The position numbers were made by a program, and so were the translations under genes. A model generated the notes under the pieces. That model did not search any database. It worked only from the letters and a program-made list of their open reading frames with translations, and had not been told where the DNA came from. This document shows positions 35,604-47,110 of a stretch of DNA of 64,000 bases, in pieces. Numbering within the stretch: position 1 is the stretch's first letter; the number at the start of each line of letters is the position of its first letter. Source of the DNA: Dentipellis sp. KUC8613 (taxonomy: Eukaryota > Basidiomycota > Agaricomycetes > Russulales > Hericiaceae); NCBI GenBank assembly GCA_002286715.1, contig NSJX01000070.1, positions 1 to 64,000 on the forward strand, written 5' to 3'.

Positions 35604-36540
35604 ATTGGTCTGGAGTGCGGGATACGGTTTTGAGTTAGTAAGTCGGCGAGAATTTAAAGGAGGAAGACGCACTTTGCTAGGCACGCCGGCCTCCGATGGC
35701 CTACGGAGGTAAAATCCCTAGAGACGCGTAGATGCGATGAGCAAAGTAGCTAGGTGAAAATAGTTAGTGAGTAGCTACATACAGCGTAAAGACACCAAAA
35801 CTGGACAGGCACCTGATGAAGTTCTCCAGCGCCAGCCGCTGACAGATGTATGGGTGGATCGACTGTGTGCCAGGTCCGATGCATCCTGCATACCATGCCC
35901 CGCTTGTCGCGGTGAAACTGACAGATGGAAAGCGTCTTGATTTGATCCAGGGATTTGTGGCGGTATGTCTGATCTTCATCTTTACATATAGCTACTTTCC
36001 TAAACATACGCGGCGTTGAATTGTGTGAAGTGTCGATTCTGAAATCAGAAGGAATCAGAATCAGAGTCAGAATCATCAGAATCAATTGCAAGCATGAGCG
36101 CTGCACGCTTACGGTCAATGTTGATGCAGATGATCCACAAGTTGCCTTTCTGAACCGGAGAATGCAGTTTCTTGGGATGCATCGTGCGAACTTCGAGGAA
36201 CAACCGTCCTGTAGAGGAGACGGAAAGCGCCAGGGACGCGAACAAAAGCCCCGCTTCACAGGAATGAACTTCGCTTCTGTCAATGCACTGTCAACATCTA
36301 CATCTTTAAAACATAGTTAGAGCCGCTTTGTGACTGTTAAAAAATAGGATATTTGTCGGATGTAACAGAACTCGGTACCGTCAAGACGATAATGAGAACA
36401 TGAAGCCGGTAAGGAGACGCTCGTCCTGAGGCTAAACATAGATAACAAAGATAAGCAAATCACGGTAGCTTCTCCGACGATATGAAGACGAGGCCATCGT
36501 ATACAGCTTATCACCATGGTCTGATGCTCAACATGCAGAC
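35604..36540. other. Intergenic between DUF6533 copy 3 and OMT3
   Basis: Contains the OMT3 promoter. The part at 36260-36540 is similar to 43920-44170 (segmental duplication; for example both contain AGCTTCTCCGACG or GGCTTCTCCGACG and CACTGTCAACAT). A minus-strand open frame at 35750-36283 was considered but shows no recognisable domain. A short (T)CAGAATCA-type repeat lies at about 36045-36080. Confidence 0.5.
35651..35660 (-). promoter_or_regulatory. TATA-like element (CCTTTAAATT) of OMT3
   Basis: About 50 bases upstream of the OMT3 start codon. OMT4 has the same CTTTAAAT core about 90 bases upstream of its start, which supports a shared core promoter. Confidence 0.45.
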
Positions 36541-38402
36541 CTAGGGCTCGCTAGAGGCACGCGAACACGATTGCGGGGCTCCGTTCCGCAGGTCATACAA
36601 TTCGTGTGATTCGTGCGGGACTATACCGGGAGTCCCATCAGAGCTACCGGTATCATGGTCTTCGAATGTCTTCACGCTCCATGGAGGGACGTAGTTGACC
36701 GACTGGTGACTGCTGCGCTTGAGGTTCAGCGTGATGCGCGTGATCATGATGGACGAGATGCTGTAGCAATGAATAGTCAGTGGGCCATTTGCTGTGAGCA
36801 ATAAATAGCATGGTATACATCATCGTTGATCTATTTCAAAGTCAACAGTCATTCACACAGACGACGAACGGGCATTGACTCACTGGTTCTGCACGAATTT
36901 GAGACCAGGCTAGAGCATTAAAGCCGCGATGTCAGCCACGGCCAACAGACATTGAAAACAAAACCCAAAAGTTGACTCACAGGGGCGTGAAGCGCCAACA
37001 GCAGCCAGACCAGATTCGTAGAGAACAAGACGAAAAAGTAGACCACCCCATCCCGCTGGATGATGCGCAGCATGCGCCCGTTACTTGACCTCCGGATCGT
37101 GATGCCAGTCATGATACAGATGATGAGGAATACAACTGTATCGAAGGCGAGACACATGCAGACGGTAGCTTCTAGCCATGACGCTCTGAAGAACAGCAAG
37201 GTCAATATTTGTGGAACTGCGAAACCGTTCGCCTACTTGTTCAACGCAGCTATGAATATGCATACTGTGTTGAAACGGCGATTGCAATTTTATCATCAGC
37301 GTGCGTCTCAGGGAAAAATGCTCTCGCACGTACTATGAAAGGCATCGACATCGGGCAAAGTAGGAAGTGGGGGGAGAGCACTGTCTCGGTGGGATAAAAG
37401 GAGAGCTGGATTAGAGGTGCCGGGAGAGGCCTGTTCATGAAGCACACATAAATATCTGAACATTCACTCGAGACCGAAATTTACCCTTACCTGCGACAGG
37501 ATGTATATAATGATGCCCCACTGGCATAAGTGAAACAGCACCGAAATCACGAGGACTATTTTTTGCCTTCCTGTGATAGCGTAGACGCTAGCGGATTATT
37601 AACGGGGTGAATGAGAGTCACTGTATGCGATGTTTACCGCAACGTCAGAAAGATCTGTGCGATTGTGGTAAAGAACGCGGTCTCGAAGCCCTCCGTGGGG
37701 CCATATCGTGTGCAACTGGGCCATTTCGTGAGACTACGAAAAGGCGGTCGGAAGAAGTTGGAGCGTACACCTGTCCAATGCATGAGCATGACGGAGAACA
37801 TATCCGAGATATGACTTACATCCACAGTCCAAGATGGGAGGAAGTACGCTGTGGGAGCGTCAGGTAAAAGCCGCATTCACACGCCGAGAGGACGAACTGA
37901 CAAACGAGCGATACCAAAATTGTGCATGGCATGAGATATCGGTTCTTCGGATGAATGAGCGGGGATGCCCGAGACAACTTCTGCGGACTCACCGCGAGGA
38001 AAAGGTAGAAGACTCAAATCACCATGTCAGTGCGTGCGTCGTCTCAAGAAACGAAGAGTCACTGACTGTACGTCTTCCTCCCGCTCCAAGCATACGTGAT
38101 CTTGCACCGGTGTCAAAATAACCAATGTAAAATCTCGCGCTGGCCCGGGGATACGCACCTCGTCTCCCAGAGTCAGGAAATAGTCATATGTCCAGAGCGC
38201 ACACGTCGCGACATAGTACAGCTGGAAGCGAAGTCATAAGCCAGTCGCGCAGTGCCGAGTTCCGACAGAACGCGCTCCTACCTTCTGTGCGAAACTGAAA
38301 AGGCATCATCAGTAAGTCACGGACTCGGATCGCGTGAAGGGACGCGACGACGCACAGATCATGGCCGAGCGCGACTATCGAATCGTTCAGCCGGTCTGCC
38401 AT
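36541..38402 (-). CDS. DUF6533-domain multi-pass membrane protein, copy 3
   Basis: This is a paralogue of copy 2. Exon 1 encodes MADRLNDSIVALGHDL (ATG at 38400-38402). Exon 2 has the domain core LYYVATCALWTYDYFLTLGD at about 38160-38230. The middle exons include CTRYGPTEGFETAFFTTIAQ (compare CIRYGPTEVFETVVSSSGGD in copy 2). ASWLEATVCMCLAFDTVVFL, GRMLRIIQRDGVVYFFVLFS and TNLVWLLLALHAP follow. The tail has SSIMITRITLNLKRSSHQS. The last residues diverge and end at the stop at 36541. No lesion was noticed, although every exon junction is inferred. OMT3 follows on the same strand about 940 bases downstream. A partial duplicate of this gene and its upstream flank lies at 43920-46350. Confidence 0.8.
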
Positions 38403-39891
38403 TTGCGCCGGCGGGAGGCATGCAATATGTGAGTGTTTATAAAAGAGGGGCCATTTGTCAAAAGGGGAGAAGCAGACTGACTCGGACTCGGGCTCGTTCT
38501 CGTCGAGGGCGATGTGCCTCGTTGACGCGCGATGTCTGCTCCCTGTGAGTGTCTCTTCCCGTCTAGTCTTCGGCTAGGTCAAACCGCACACCTAACTCCA
38601 GTCAGAACTGATCATTGCAAGTTCGTGAATTGAACGCCAAGGGGGAGTTGGTGAACGGAACATGAGCATCAGATCGACTTGTCCAGCTCTTGACGGCGAC
38701 ACATATACTGTACATACACAGGCACATCACGTTCAGATCCTGCAGACCAAAGCTGCGCGTCATCAGTGGATCAGTCTGATGCTCGAGGCGCCCGAGCGCT
38801 GAGCTGCAGATATCTATAGCGTACAGTACCTGCATTCTCAAGGAGGAAAGCATCTTTCGCCCCCCCTCCGAGTCTTTGCAAGCGAACAAGTACTCCCGGC
38901 GCCAGGCACTGCCTTCAGGGCGGGGGTTCGAAGAGAAGACTCAGAAACGAGACGGACGGGCTGTATGTATTCTTCTCGCCGTCCGGCGTCCACCCTTGCG
39001 GCGCATACACTTGCGCGGAGAGACGTAGAAAGGCAAAGCCGAGCACGTGGGCTGGTGGCTAATCCAGAGGAGCACATAAAGCAGCGACACGTTCTACGCG
39101 CATGGTTGGTCGTAGCCGTCATGTCTTCTTCTCCGTCTCCGTGAAGCCTCTTGTGTGTCCCGCACCATATATGCAGCCAGCCTGTAAGCCGAGGAACATA
39201 CGATGAGATAGAAACATACGAATGGTATGCGCACCGTATGTTCACGTCGCCAAGCGCAAATCCTCACCTCCTAGCGATCCTTCCCCCAGAAGTGCACATC
39301 CACGCCCTAAATTCGCTCTCACAGAAAGCAGAGTGTGGGTCCTCCAGTTAATGACTGCTGATACGCGTTGAAAGATGTGGGTGCTAGGTGAGGTCGAAGG
39401 AAAGAACCGACTCGCAAACCGCGCCACGCGCCACCGCCACGGGACCGTCACCGTTAACAACGTGACTCGAAACCGACCGCACGTGATCATCTAGACGCGA
39501 CTGTGGCGCATTCTTGGTTCGTCTTGTCATCTCGAGCGCCGCATGCGTACGGCCCAAATATTAATGAAACCAGGTTCGAATAACATTTGCTTGTCTAGCA
39601 CTGAGCATTATACACGGTACGAACGCATACTCTCGCTAACAGGTAAAAAAAAAAGAAAGAGAAAAAAAAGAGAGAGAGAAAAAAAAACAACAGAAAAGCA
39701 CAAAAGCAGGGTATATGCAGGCAGGTAAGCGTCCGTTCTCCGTTCACCATTCTCCATTCTACTCGCGCACCCGTGACATGTGACCTCAGTCCACCAACGC
39801 CGTCAGACCACTCCACCCACGCCCATCCAGCCGCTCCAGCATCGCCGTCAAGCCACTCCAGCGCCGTCGACCCACACACCTCACGGCCCTG
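38403..39891. other. Flank of DUF6533 copy 3; original of a segmental duplication
   Basis: The segment up to about 39260 has a diverged copy at 45183-46350. Shared blocks include GCATTCTCAAGGA, TACTCCCGG and a cag acceptor followed by GCTGGCTGCA or GCTAGCTGCA on the minus strand. This hints at exons of an unidentified gene read leftward, but no product could be assembled. From 39400 onward it is the 3' flank of the laccase gene, with a purine-rich tract. Confidence 0.45.
39641..39700. repeat. Purine-only low-complexity tract downstream of laccase
   Basis: About 60 bases composed almost entirely of A and G (runs of A broken by GA repeats), 190-250 bases beyond the laccase stop codon. Confidence 0.85.
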
Positions 39892-42471
39892 TCACCCTCC
39901 GTGCCCAGCTGCAGTCTTCGTCTTCGCCACGAACCTATGGTACGCGCCGCACAGGTACCTCCACGCCTGCCGCGGGCTGCTGACGCTCGGCACGCGCGGG
40001 AGGTCTTCGGCCATGATCACCGCGAAGCCGCTGGCGCCGACAAACAATGTATATATGTCAGCACTTTACTTATATGCGATAAAGCAAAGCAGGCGCGACT
40101 CACGCTTGCAGATGCCAGTCGATATGACTGCACGACCAGACCAGACCAGACCAGACCAGACCAGACCATACCAGACCAGACCAGACACGTGAATAACAAT
40201 TCCGCTAGCAGCGAAGACTCCGCGAGACGCACCAGTGCAAGAACCACGGCCCCGGATTATCCGTCCGGAACCGGATCGTCGCGTTGTCGAGCACGCTCGC
40301 GCCGATATTCACCGTGTCGCGCCACACGGGCGTCGCGTAGTTCAGCGCCGTGCTGTTCGCGCTCCGCACCACCGCGAAGTTGTGCTACCCAACCCATGCC
40401 AACCCACCACCACCACCACCACCACCACCACCACCACCACCGAACCAAGAATCATGAATCAGCTCCAACGCAGACGCATATAGCATGGACGCGGAAGAGC
40501 TTACGCCGTGCAGATGCACCGGATGCCCGCCGCCGATCGCCCCGCCCGGGATATTGATCTCGACAGTCTTGTTAGCGGGGAGCGGGTACACGCTGCCTGC
40601 GGGCGCGAGCTCGGACGCGTGCGCCGTACCGCTTAGGACCTGCAGGAGGACGGGCACGCCCGGCGCGGCGTACGAGGCGCCGTTGACGATGAATTTTGTT
40701 TGATTCTCTATTACAGAGACTACGAGTTCGATCTGGATATCTGCGCCCCCCGGCTCGGGGTGTCCAGGCTGCGAATTGGAATGAAACATGAGTGACCATC
40801 GTCTTTCGTGAACACTGTAACTGGAGTTTGACCACGTACGGCAGGTTTTGCTTCGAGAGGCTAGTCGGCGAACGGTGATCAGCTCTCTGAGACTCAAGCG
40901 GGGGGACGAACGCAACGGGAGGCCTTACGTGGAGTTCGGTCTCCAACAGCGGACTGGTGCTCGGCGCCGAGCGATCGACCGGGTCGGCGATCTTCGCGCC
41001 GGCGTAGCGCAGGATGGCAGAATTGAGCGCGCCGGCGAAGGTCTGCGGCCCGTGGTTCGGGAACGCGCGGATCCCTGTTCGCGCGTGCGTGAGCAAGGAC
41101 TTAAGGCAGTATATGGTGCAGCCGCGCGGCGCGCCGGGGACGACGCTCACAGTAGTTGTCGACGGTCTGGTTGGCGTTGAGCTGCAAAGGGAGTTTCTTA
41201 GCATATCTTGGATGGGGCGAACGCGGAGCGCAAAATTACGACGAGGGAGTAGCGTTGGCCTGTGCGATATATATGAGTCGCCACCTTGCAAGTATGGGAT
41301 GGGACGGCTTACTGGCATATATCCGTATCGAGTCGACATCGTAGGGTTTGACATTGACACCGTCGACTTCGATGACGGTCATCGTATGCTTATCGACGCT
41401 GAAGACGTAATCGGGGTCGCAGGAGATATTGATCAGACGGAATCGGTATCTACGAGCGTCAGGACTCGTCAGCGCGACTCGACGGTAGATAACACAGGGA
41501 TCAGGCGCACCGTTTTCCTTGCTGGACTGACACCACGGCTAAAGGTGACGGAGGCCCGTTCACGAAGCGGCCGAGGCCGTTGATCAAGGTAGAGTCAAAT
41601 GGACTGGAATGTGCATATCGATGAGCATATACTGTACTGAGAACCGAGCAGCTGCTCACGGGATGATTCCGGCTGAGGGACTGGGGATTTGATACCTAGA
41701 ATGGGAGATTTAGTCCATGAACACCCATTGCGGGGAACAGTCGCCTACCAATCCGCCAAAGTAAGAACCGTAGAATCTAGATCACTCTCAGCATAGAACA
41801 GCAACCCTCAGCGCGTCCTGGCTCACCGTCATCGACATCGTACAGATGCGCATGCGGGTCTTCGGGATCATATATCACCAGCGGCCCTCGCAGCCCATCG
41901 CAATACTGAGTCGCAATATGCGAATGATACCAAAAGGTGCCCGCTTGGCCGCCCGAGCTGAAATTATACTGGAACGAGTGGCTCGGCGGGATCGGGCACT
42001 GCGTGACGAACGCAACACCATCCATATCATTTGTCCCGTGCTGGAACAAACCATGCCAATGCTGACTCGGGGGACGACCATCAAGATGTGAATGTTATGG
42101 ATTGTAACAGAGCGACGCACGATGGATGTGGACATCTCCATGGTCGGATCGAGCAGCTCGTTGATGACGTTGATCAGGAAGGTGTCCCCCTGTCCGTACG
42201 ACGTTGGATGCATCTTTCTCGCCACATGGTATGGGGTGCCTACCTTGTTGCCTTTGATTATCGGACCGGGGAATGTGCCTTCCGCAACGACAGAGCTGCG
42301 AACGATCAACTTGTGAGGCAAAGGAAAATCAGTAATCTGGGCCTGCACGTACTCGCGAAGAAAGCCATCTGGAAATATCTGCGAGTTCACGATGCGCAAG
42401 TCCGTAGTGGGGCCTATAGAAGCAGCTCCCACAGCGGAGAACAGAGCGGAGAGGACAGATAGTATGAGCAT
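39892..42471 (-). CDS. Laccase (multicopper oxidase, EC 1.10.3.2)
   Basis: A secreted blue copper oxidase that oxidises phenols while reducing oxygen to water; in wood-decay fungi it acts on lignin fragments and pigments. The start [16 protein letters not shown] is a signal peptide, followed by [20 protein letters not shown]. All four copper-binding motifs are present once introns are removed. L1 is [16 protein letters not shown]2 is [20 protein letters not shown] and L3 is HPVHLHG. L4 is [21 protein letters not shown], split by an intron inside the cysteine codon. The residue ten after the type-1 copper cysteine reads as Phe, the class often linked to high redox potential. Cupredoxin 2 shows [20 protein letters not shown]. 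The C-terminus is short and basic ([10 protein letters not shown]). About ten introns; the two in the L3-L4 region carry microsatellites. Confidence 0.92.
40135..40186. repeat. CCAGA pentanucleotide microsatellite in a laccase intron
   Basis: About ten tandem CCAGA units with one variant. They lie in the intron that splits the cysteine codon of the L4 copper motif, directly next to its acceptor. Confidence 0.9.
40404..40441. repeat. CAC trinucleotide microsatellite in a laccase intron
   Basis: About twelve CAC repeats (GTG on the coding strand), close to the acceptor of the intron following HPVHLHG. Confidence 0.9.
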
Positions 42472-42557
42472 CTTAGAAGTAAGAGCTCCGGGAAGAAGAA
42501 GGTGGGCTCGTTTGTGTGACGATGTGGAGAGGCCGCCATGGCGTCCCAGCCGACGCT

Positions 42558-42568
42558 CTTTTATAATT
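42558..42568 (-). promoter_or_regulatory. TATA box of the laccase gene
   Basis: On the coding strand the sequence is AATTATAAAAG, about 90 bases upstream of the laccase ATG, a usual distance for fungal genes. Confidence 0.6.
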
Positions 42569-42843
42569 GCCTCATTCCAGAGGCCCAGCAGGTTGTCGCA
42601 GGCGCTGACGAGCGCCTGTCAAGGGGGCATCCTGAGACGCCGAACAAAGAGGGACGCCCTACCAACGGCGGTGTGACCAACATCCCAACTTGGGCACCGT
42701 CGGTAGACAGGCGATGCGCGAGTAGACATGGCCTGTCTATACGCAGAAGGCCCCATACCGCCGGCGCAGAGAAAATGGAAGTACATATGCCAGGTTCAGA
42801 AGCCTGTAAGAATTCCAGGGGACGACGGAGCCACGTAGGATCG

Positions 42844-42863
42844 CCTTTTATACCTTTTATACC
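42844..42863 (-). promoter_or_regulatory. Twin TATA-like motif (TATAAAAGG twice)
   Basis: Two adjacent TATAAAAGG copies on the minus strand, about 375 bases upstream of the laccase ATG. They could be an alternative core promoter; no other gene starts here. Confidence 0.35.
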
Positions 42864-43919
42864 CCGCTCAGTCCGTAAGAGATGGAATGCAAGCGCCATC
42901 TGGCGTCGTGGGGCGAAGTGCCTGGATGAGATGGATTCCATCACAGTCAGCAAGATCGTTGAGCACAGAAGGGCGATACACTCACCACAGGTCGATCGCG
43001 AGTCGTTCCATGCTCGTACGGATGCATTCCACGCAGGCATGGGGCCGTCATCTCGGATCAGATCGCAAGATGGATGCAGATCGTCGGCGATCGCGGTGTT
43101 TCAAAATTGCGGAAGCTGGCTCAAGCCTGTGGATGATTTCGTTACCAACAACCAGGTACCGGCCGCAGAGGTAGGCGATGCGTATGACCATGACCAAGCT
43201 GTTGCATCGAGCTCGTACCCAGCTCGGGGTGGCCGGTGACTCCAGAGCCCGACGGTCGAAGTGACGTGACGTGCGCGTCCGATACGCGTCATGTCATGTT
43301 CGCGTGACACTGTCACTGTCGCCCAAACCTTTCAATGTTGTTGAAAATCCGCAAATTCTGTTGGAGGATGTCTTCACTACTCACTACGCTCGACCTAGGT
43401 TCCCGAATATCTCGATGGGCTATGAGTCCGTTCGGTTTCGGCCGCGACAACCGCCTATCGTGTCTGGAATTCAAGCACTCGAGGACTTGCTCCTGACTCG
43501 CCGCTCGAGCTCGAGCAAGACTCATGCGGATCGCGACTGTGTGAAGAAGTCAAGCTGTCACCCCGCGTGACAGCGACACGCGGAGCGGGAGTTGGCGAGC
43601 GGCAATCTCAGAGCGAAGGTGTCAGATATGGTGCGCCGCTGCCTTGTTTTGCGCACTGCGTACATGCGTGTCTGACCGTCCGGGGTTCCGGGGTTCCTGT
43701 GGATTGCCGGCTGCGGGGAATTACCTAGAGCTGGACCCGGGCGGCTTCGAGTCTCGGTACACCTGCCACCCCGTCTGCCGAAGATCTGTCGGCTCATGCA
43801 CATGTGGTTCGGTGCACACCGCCAGCGCCCAGCACGTAACATGTAGTTTCTGTATGATTGTCAAACCTGTTATTGGCATGTTGTCGAAGATCGCATGCGC
43901 AGTAAATGGGGTACGAATG

Positions 43920-46350
43920 CGCAAACTTCGCTGTCAATACACTGTCAACATTTCGAACACACAGTGAGAACTGCACGTGCTCTGCGACTGAAGAAGACAA
44001 AGAGTTTGGATGCAGCAGACCTCGGTTAGACGGCGACGGGAGCGAAGCAGGTCGAGTCAGGAGGCGCATGCCAGACTCACCGTGAATAATAAATAACAGT
44101 GGCTTCTCCGACGGTAAGATCGCGATGCGCATGCCATCGAGTACGGTTGAGCTGATGTTCTGTATATGTGACCTTGCACCGGTGTCAAACTAGCCGATGT
44201 AAAACCTCAACCTCGCACTGCAATACTCGCCTCGTCTCCCAGAGTCAGGAAATAATCGTATGTCCAGAGCACGCACGTTGCGCCATAGCGCAGCTGCGTG
44301 CAGTGAGAAGTCATAAGCGGTTCTTGCATCGAGTGCCGATAAGGCGGCTGCCTTCTGGGCGAAACTGGATACCACCATCAGTAAGTGTGTATAGGGATGG
44401 GACGACCGCACTTGGGTATACTATGGTGGCGGGATTCTCAGCGGCAGGGCTGGGAACGGTCAGGCTATACACATGTATTCGTTACAGTGCCCATCCTCGC
44501 CCGTACACCACCCGCTCACCATCTCCACCTCGGTGCCATCCCAGCAATCCCTTTATACCCACATGCTGTTTCAGGCTAAAGATACGCGGTATCGCTCAGC
44601 ACAGGAAGAAAGACGCTATGATTGAATATATACCTAAAGATACGCGGTATTGCTACGGGCTCGTAAGTAAACGGTAACGCAATACGAGAATGGGGACCGG
44701 CTCACCTCAGCGCAGGAAGGAAGATGCTGAGGTGGGCGGTATACATGAGGCGCGTACGAGAGGGGCGGCACGGAAAAGTCCGTGAAACTGTACATATCGG
44801 ATATCCTAACTACACGTTGTACGCTACGTAGTACGAAACTGTCCGTATGGCGTACTGACCCACAACACATGCTCCCCCCCCTCACTCGATCCGGACAGTC
44901 TTGTCGGGGCTCACGCCCTGTTTCGGGATCCCCACCCTGTCTCGGGGCTCAGGCTTCAGGTCCTGTCAGGGAGCACTTGACGCCAATCGACGACTCGCAC
45001 CTCGGAACCATACATCCGAATTTCCACTCACACTCGCTTGCACTCGACATGACGGATAGGGTTCATATCGCATGTAAAGTCTTATTAATTATTGAATGAT
45101 GAACTCACATAGGCTAATATAAGTATTCCAACAAAAAAAACGGCGCGACTATTGAATTGTTCCGCTGGTCTAGATGTGCCATTTGCGCCGGCTTCTTATA
45201 TTATAAGAAGGCTCGCTTTTCGAAGAGGAAGCAGTCTCTTTCAGTTTGGTCAGAAGCAAGGCGCCTCGTTGCTAACGCATGATATCGGCTCCTTGTCAGT
45301 GTCTCTTGCTGTTGAGTCCAGGCTTCACCTCTTCGGTTTGATCGACCCGCATACCCGACTCTAGTCGGGATTGGTGATTGCAAGTTTTTGAATGTAATGC
45401 TAAGGGGGATGGTGAATGAAAGATGAGCGTCAGATAGGCTTGTCCCACTGTCGATAGTGATGCAAATGCGCAGGTACGTACTGCAGGACGGTTGCCTCGT
45501 CCATATGGTTCAGGCAAGTACGAATCCGGCCGACCGAAGCTGCGCGTCATCAAGAAACCACTTTGATCCTGGGGGCTGCAGATATGTATAACGTACCTGC
45601 ATTCTCAAGGAAGTAAGCACCCCTCGCCTCTACTTTCGAAAAAGACAGATACTCCCGGTCCCAGGCGATACCTTCAGTGCAGGGTTCGAAGGAAAGTGAA
45701 ATGAAGTGTACCGGCTCTCAGAATTTCTCTCGCCTCTTGAGGATCAAAGTAAGAGTGGCATATCAGCATCGCAACGGCCCTTCTGTGCATCGCAGACTAG
45801 GCGCGAATAGGCGGAAATCGCTAAAACAACCTATAGGCTCAGAAATTGTCGTCAGGATAAAACTGCCATATATTGTTTGCGACTCACACGTTCGCATAGA
45901 CCAGCATCGGACACTGTCGTTGAGAAAGGCTACAAGACCGTGTGTGCCTCGTTGGAGTTTTCGAATATCATATATCGGAGACGTCACGGGCGCAGGGCCA
46001 GCGGCGTACCTACTCCAACTCCGAGGACGCAAGCGCAATCGTCACGGTTCGCTGGGGCACACGACAAGCATCAAATCGTGCCTCGTGAGCCCTCGCAGCA
46101 CCCGCTCTTCATATATACGCGCGCTCATCTGCGACTTTGAACAGAGCTAGACGGAAGAACATTAGAGGCCCTGCGTCCGCTCGCGTAGCGCGTATGCGCC
46201 GTCTTCTAATGATCCTTCTCCATATCTTATGTGTCTCGCTTCGTATTTGCAGCTAGCCTATATTTGGAAGAGCAGATGGTCAGATGAGAAGACAATAAAT
46301 TGGACAAACGGTGTACGCACCGTATCTTCACGTCACGCGTCACTAAGCGC
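43920..46350. repeat. Segmental duplication, degenerate copy
   Basis: A diverged direct copy of 36260-36540 joined to 38090-39260. The body of the DUF6533 gene (about 36540-38090) is missing at the junction near 44165. Relative to the original it has extra DNA at about 44385-45135 and 45720-46150. Matching landmarks are the CTTGCACCGGTGTCAAA, CTCGTCTCCCAGAGTCAGGA, GCCATTTGCGCCGGC and GCATTCTCAAGGA blocks. Confidence 0.75.
44170..45182 (-). pseudogene. Truncated DUF6533 gene (two exons, interrupted)
   Basis: The start codon at 45180-45182 begins MAHLDQRNNSIVAP, the counterpart of MADRLNDSIVALGHDL in copy 3. The donor site after it is lost and about 750 bases of foreign sequence follow. Exon 2 is still readable at about 44200-44300 (LRYGATCVLWTYDYFLTLGD). 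Everything after that exon is deleted. It cannot make a functional membrane protein. Confidence 0.72.
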
Positions 46351-46952
46351 ACATTTGTATCCGTACCCAGTGACAGCAGGCCACTTCGCCATGAATCATC
46401 GTGGACGGGGAGTTACAAATTTATGTCGGAGTTTGTCAGTGCCGAGGTTCCGACAGGCGTCATTGCGACGATGGCGGCGTTGCTCCTAAGCTTGCCATCG
46501 ACCGCTCCTGACGTTGTCGGACAATGGAGAAGTAGAAGAACAGAGAATATCAAAGCATTGCTGCAATCGAGGTCCGCGGAGTAGAATAGGATGAAAATGG
46601 TGAAGAGAGCGGCAAGTGAGCGTGTTCTCGCTGGGAAGCTGTTGGCCGCACCCTGCTGAGGTGCGCGATGAGATCTAGACTTGATGCCCCCCATCCCCTC
46701 CCCCGACCAGTCCCCCCCAGCACGATTCTTTACATCACAGCGCCGAGTGCTCGCAAGAAGAGACGCAAGATCTCCTTCTCCAAATGAGGGGAAATTTTAT
46801 AAGCACCAGCTGCCGGCATGTAGAACGCCGTCTAGTGCCTCCTTGCGCTGATCCCTTGTACTAACACAATCCATTGTTATTCAGCTTTGCGCAAAAGGCA
46901 GTCGGGTCTTCCCGCACTTCTTTTTGAAGTATCGATTGACTTTTGGTACAAG
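46351..46952. other. Unassigned spacer
   Basis: No gene or repeat was recognised. A minus-strand open frame at 46413-46694 has a hydrophobic stretch but no family motif. Confidence 0.4.
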
Positions 46953-47110
46953 TGCATTACGTTGCGACGTGTGCCCGCAGACGTACGAGTATCTCCTGAC
47001 TCTGAGCGATGAGCAGAGCGTCTGCTGCGTACCGTCCAGCGCGACGGCGTGCTTCACTTTTCCGCGCTCTCATCTTCGAATCTGGCGTAGCTCTCCCGGC
47101 GCTGCTGCCG
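46953..47110 (+). pseudogene. DUF6533 exon relic upstream of OMT4
   Basis: The sequence at 46953-47016 matches exon 2 of the DUF6533 genes almost base for base, for example ACGTTGCGACGTGTGC and CTCCTGACTCTGAGCGA. It encodes HYVATCA, then after a frame change TYEYLLTLSDE (compare LYYVATCA and TYDYFLTLGDE). A weakly hydrophobic continuation runs to about 47110. The rest of the gene was not found. It sits in the same position and orientation relative to OMT4 as intact DUF6533 genes do to OMT1 and OMT3. Confidence 0.65.

Larger units (their letters stand above)
42472..43919. other. Laccase upstream region
   Basis: No gene could be supported. It holds the laccase promoter (TATA boxes listed separately) and otherwise unassigned sequence. 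Open frames present here, for example 42538-43239, lack any recognisable motif. Confidence 0.5.

Noticed and set aside
40017..40247. Apparent loss of the laccase copper ligands (CSHIDWH instead of HCHIDWH)
   Set aside because: The odd residues are intron sequence. Joining the donor after CAC-TG to the cag acceptor restores HCHIDWH exactly.
42538..43239. 233-codon + strand open frame upstream of laccase
   Set aside because: No motif, unusual composition, and it overlaps the laccase promoter region on the opposite strand.
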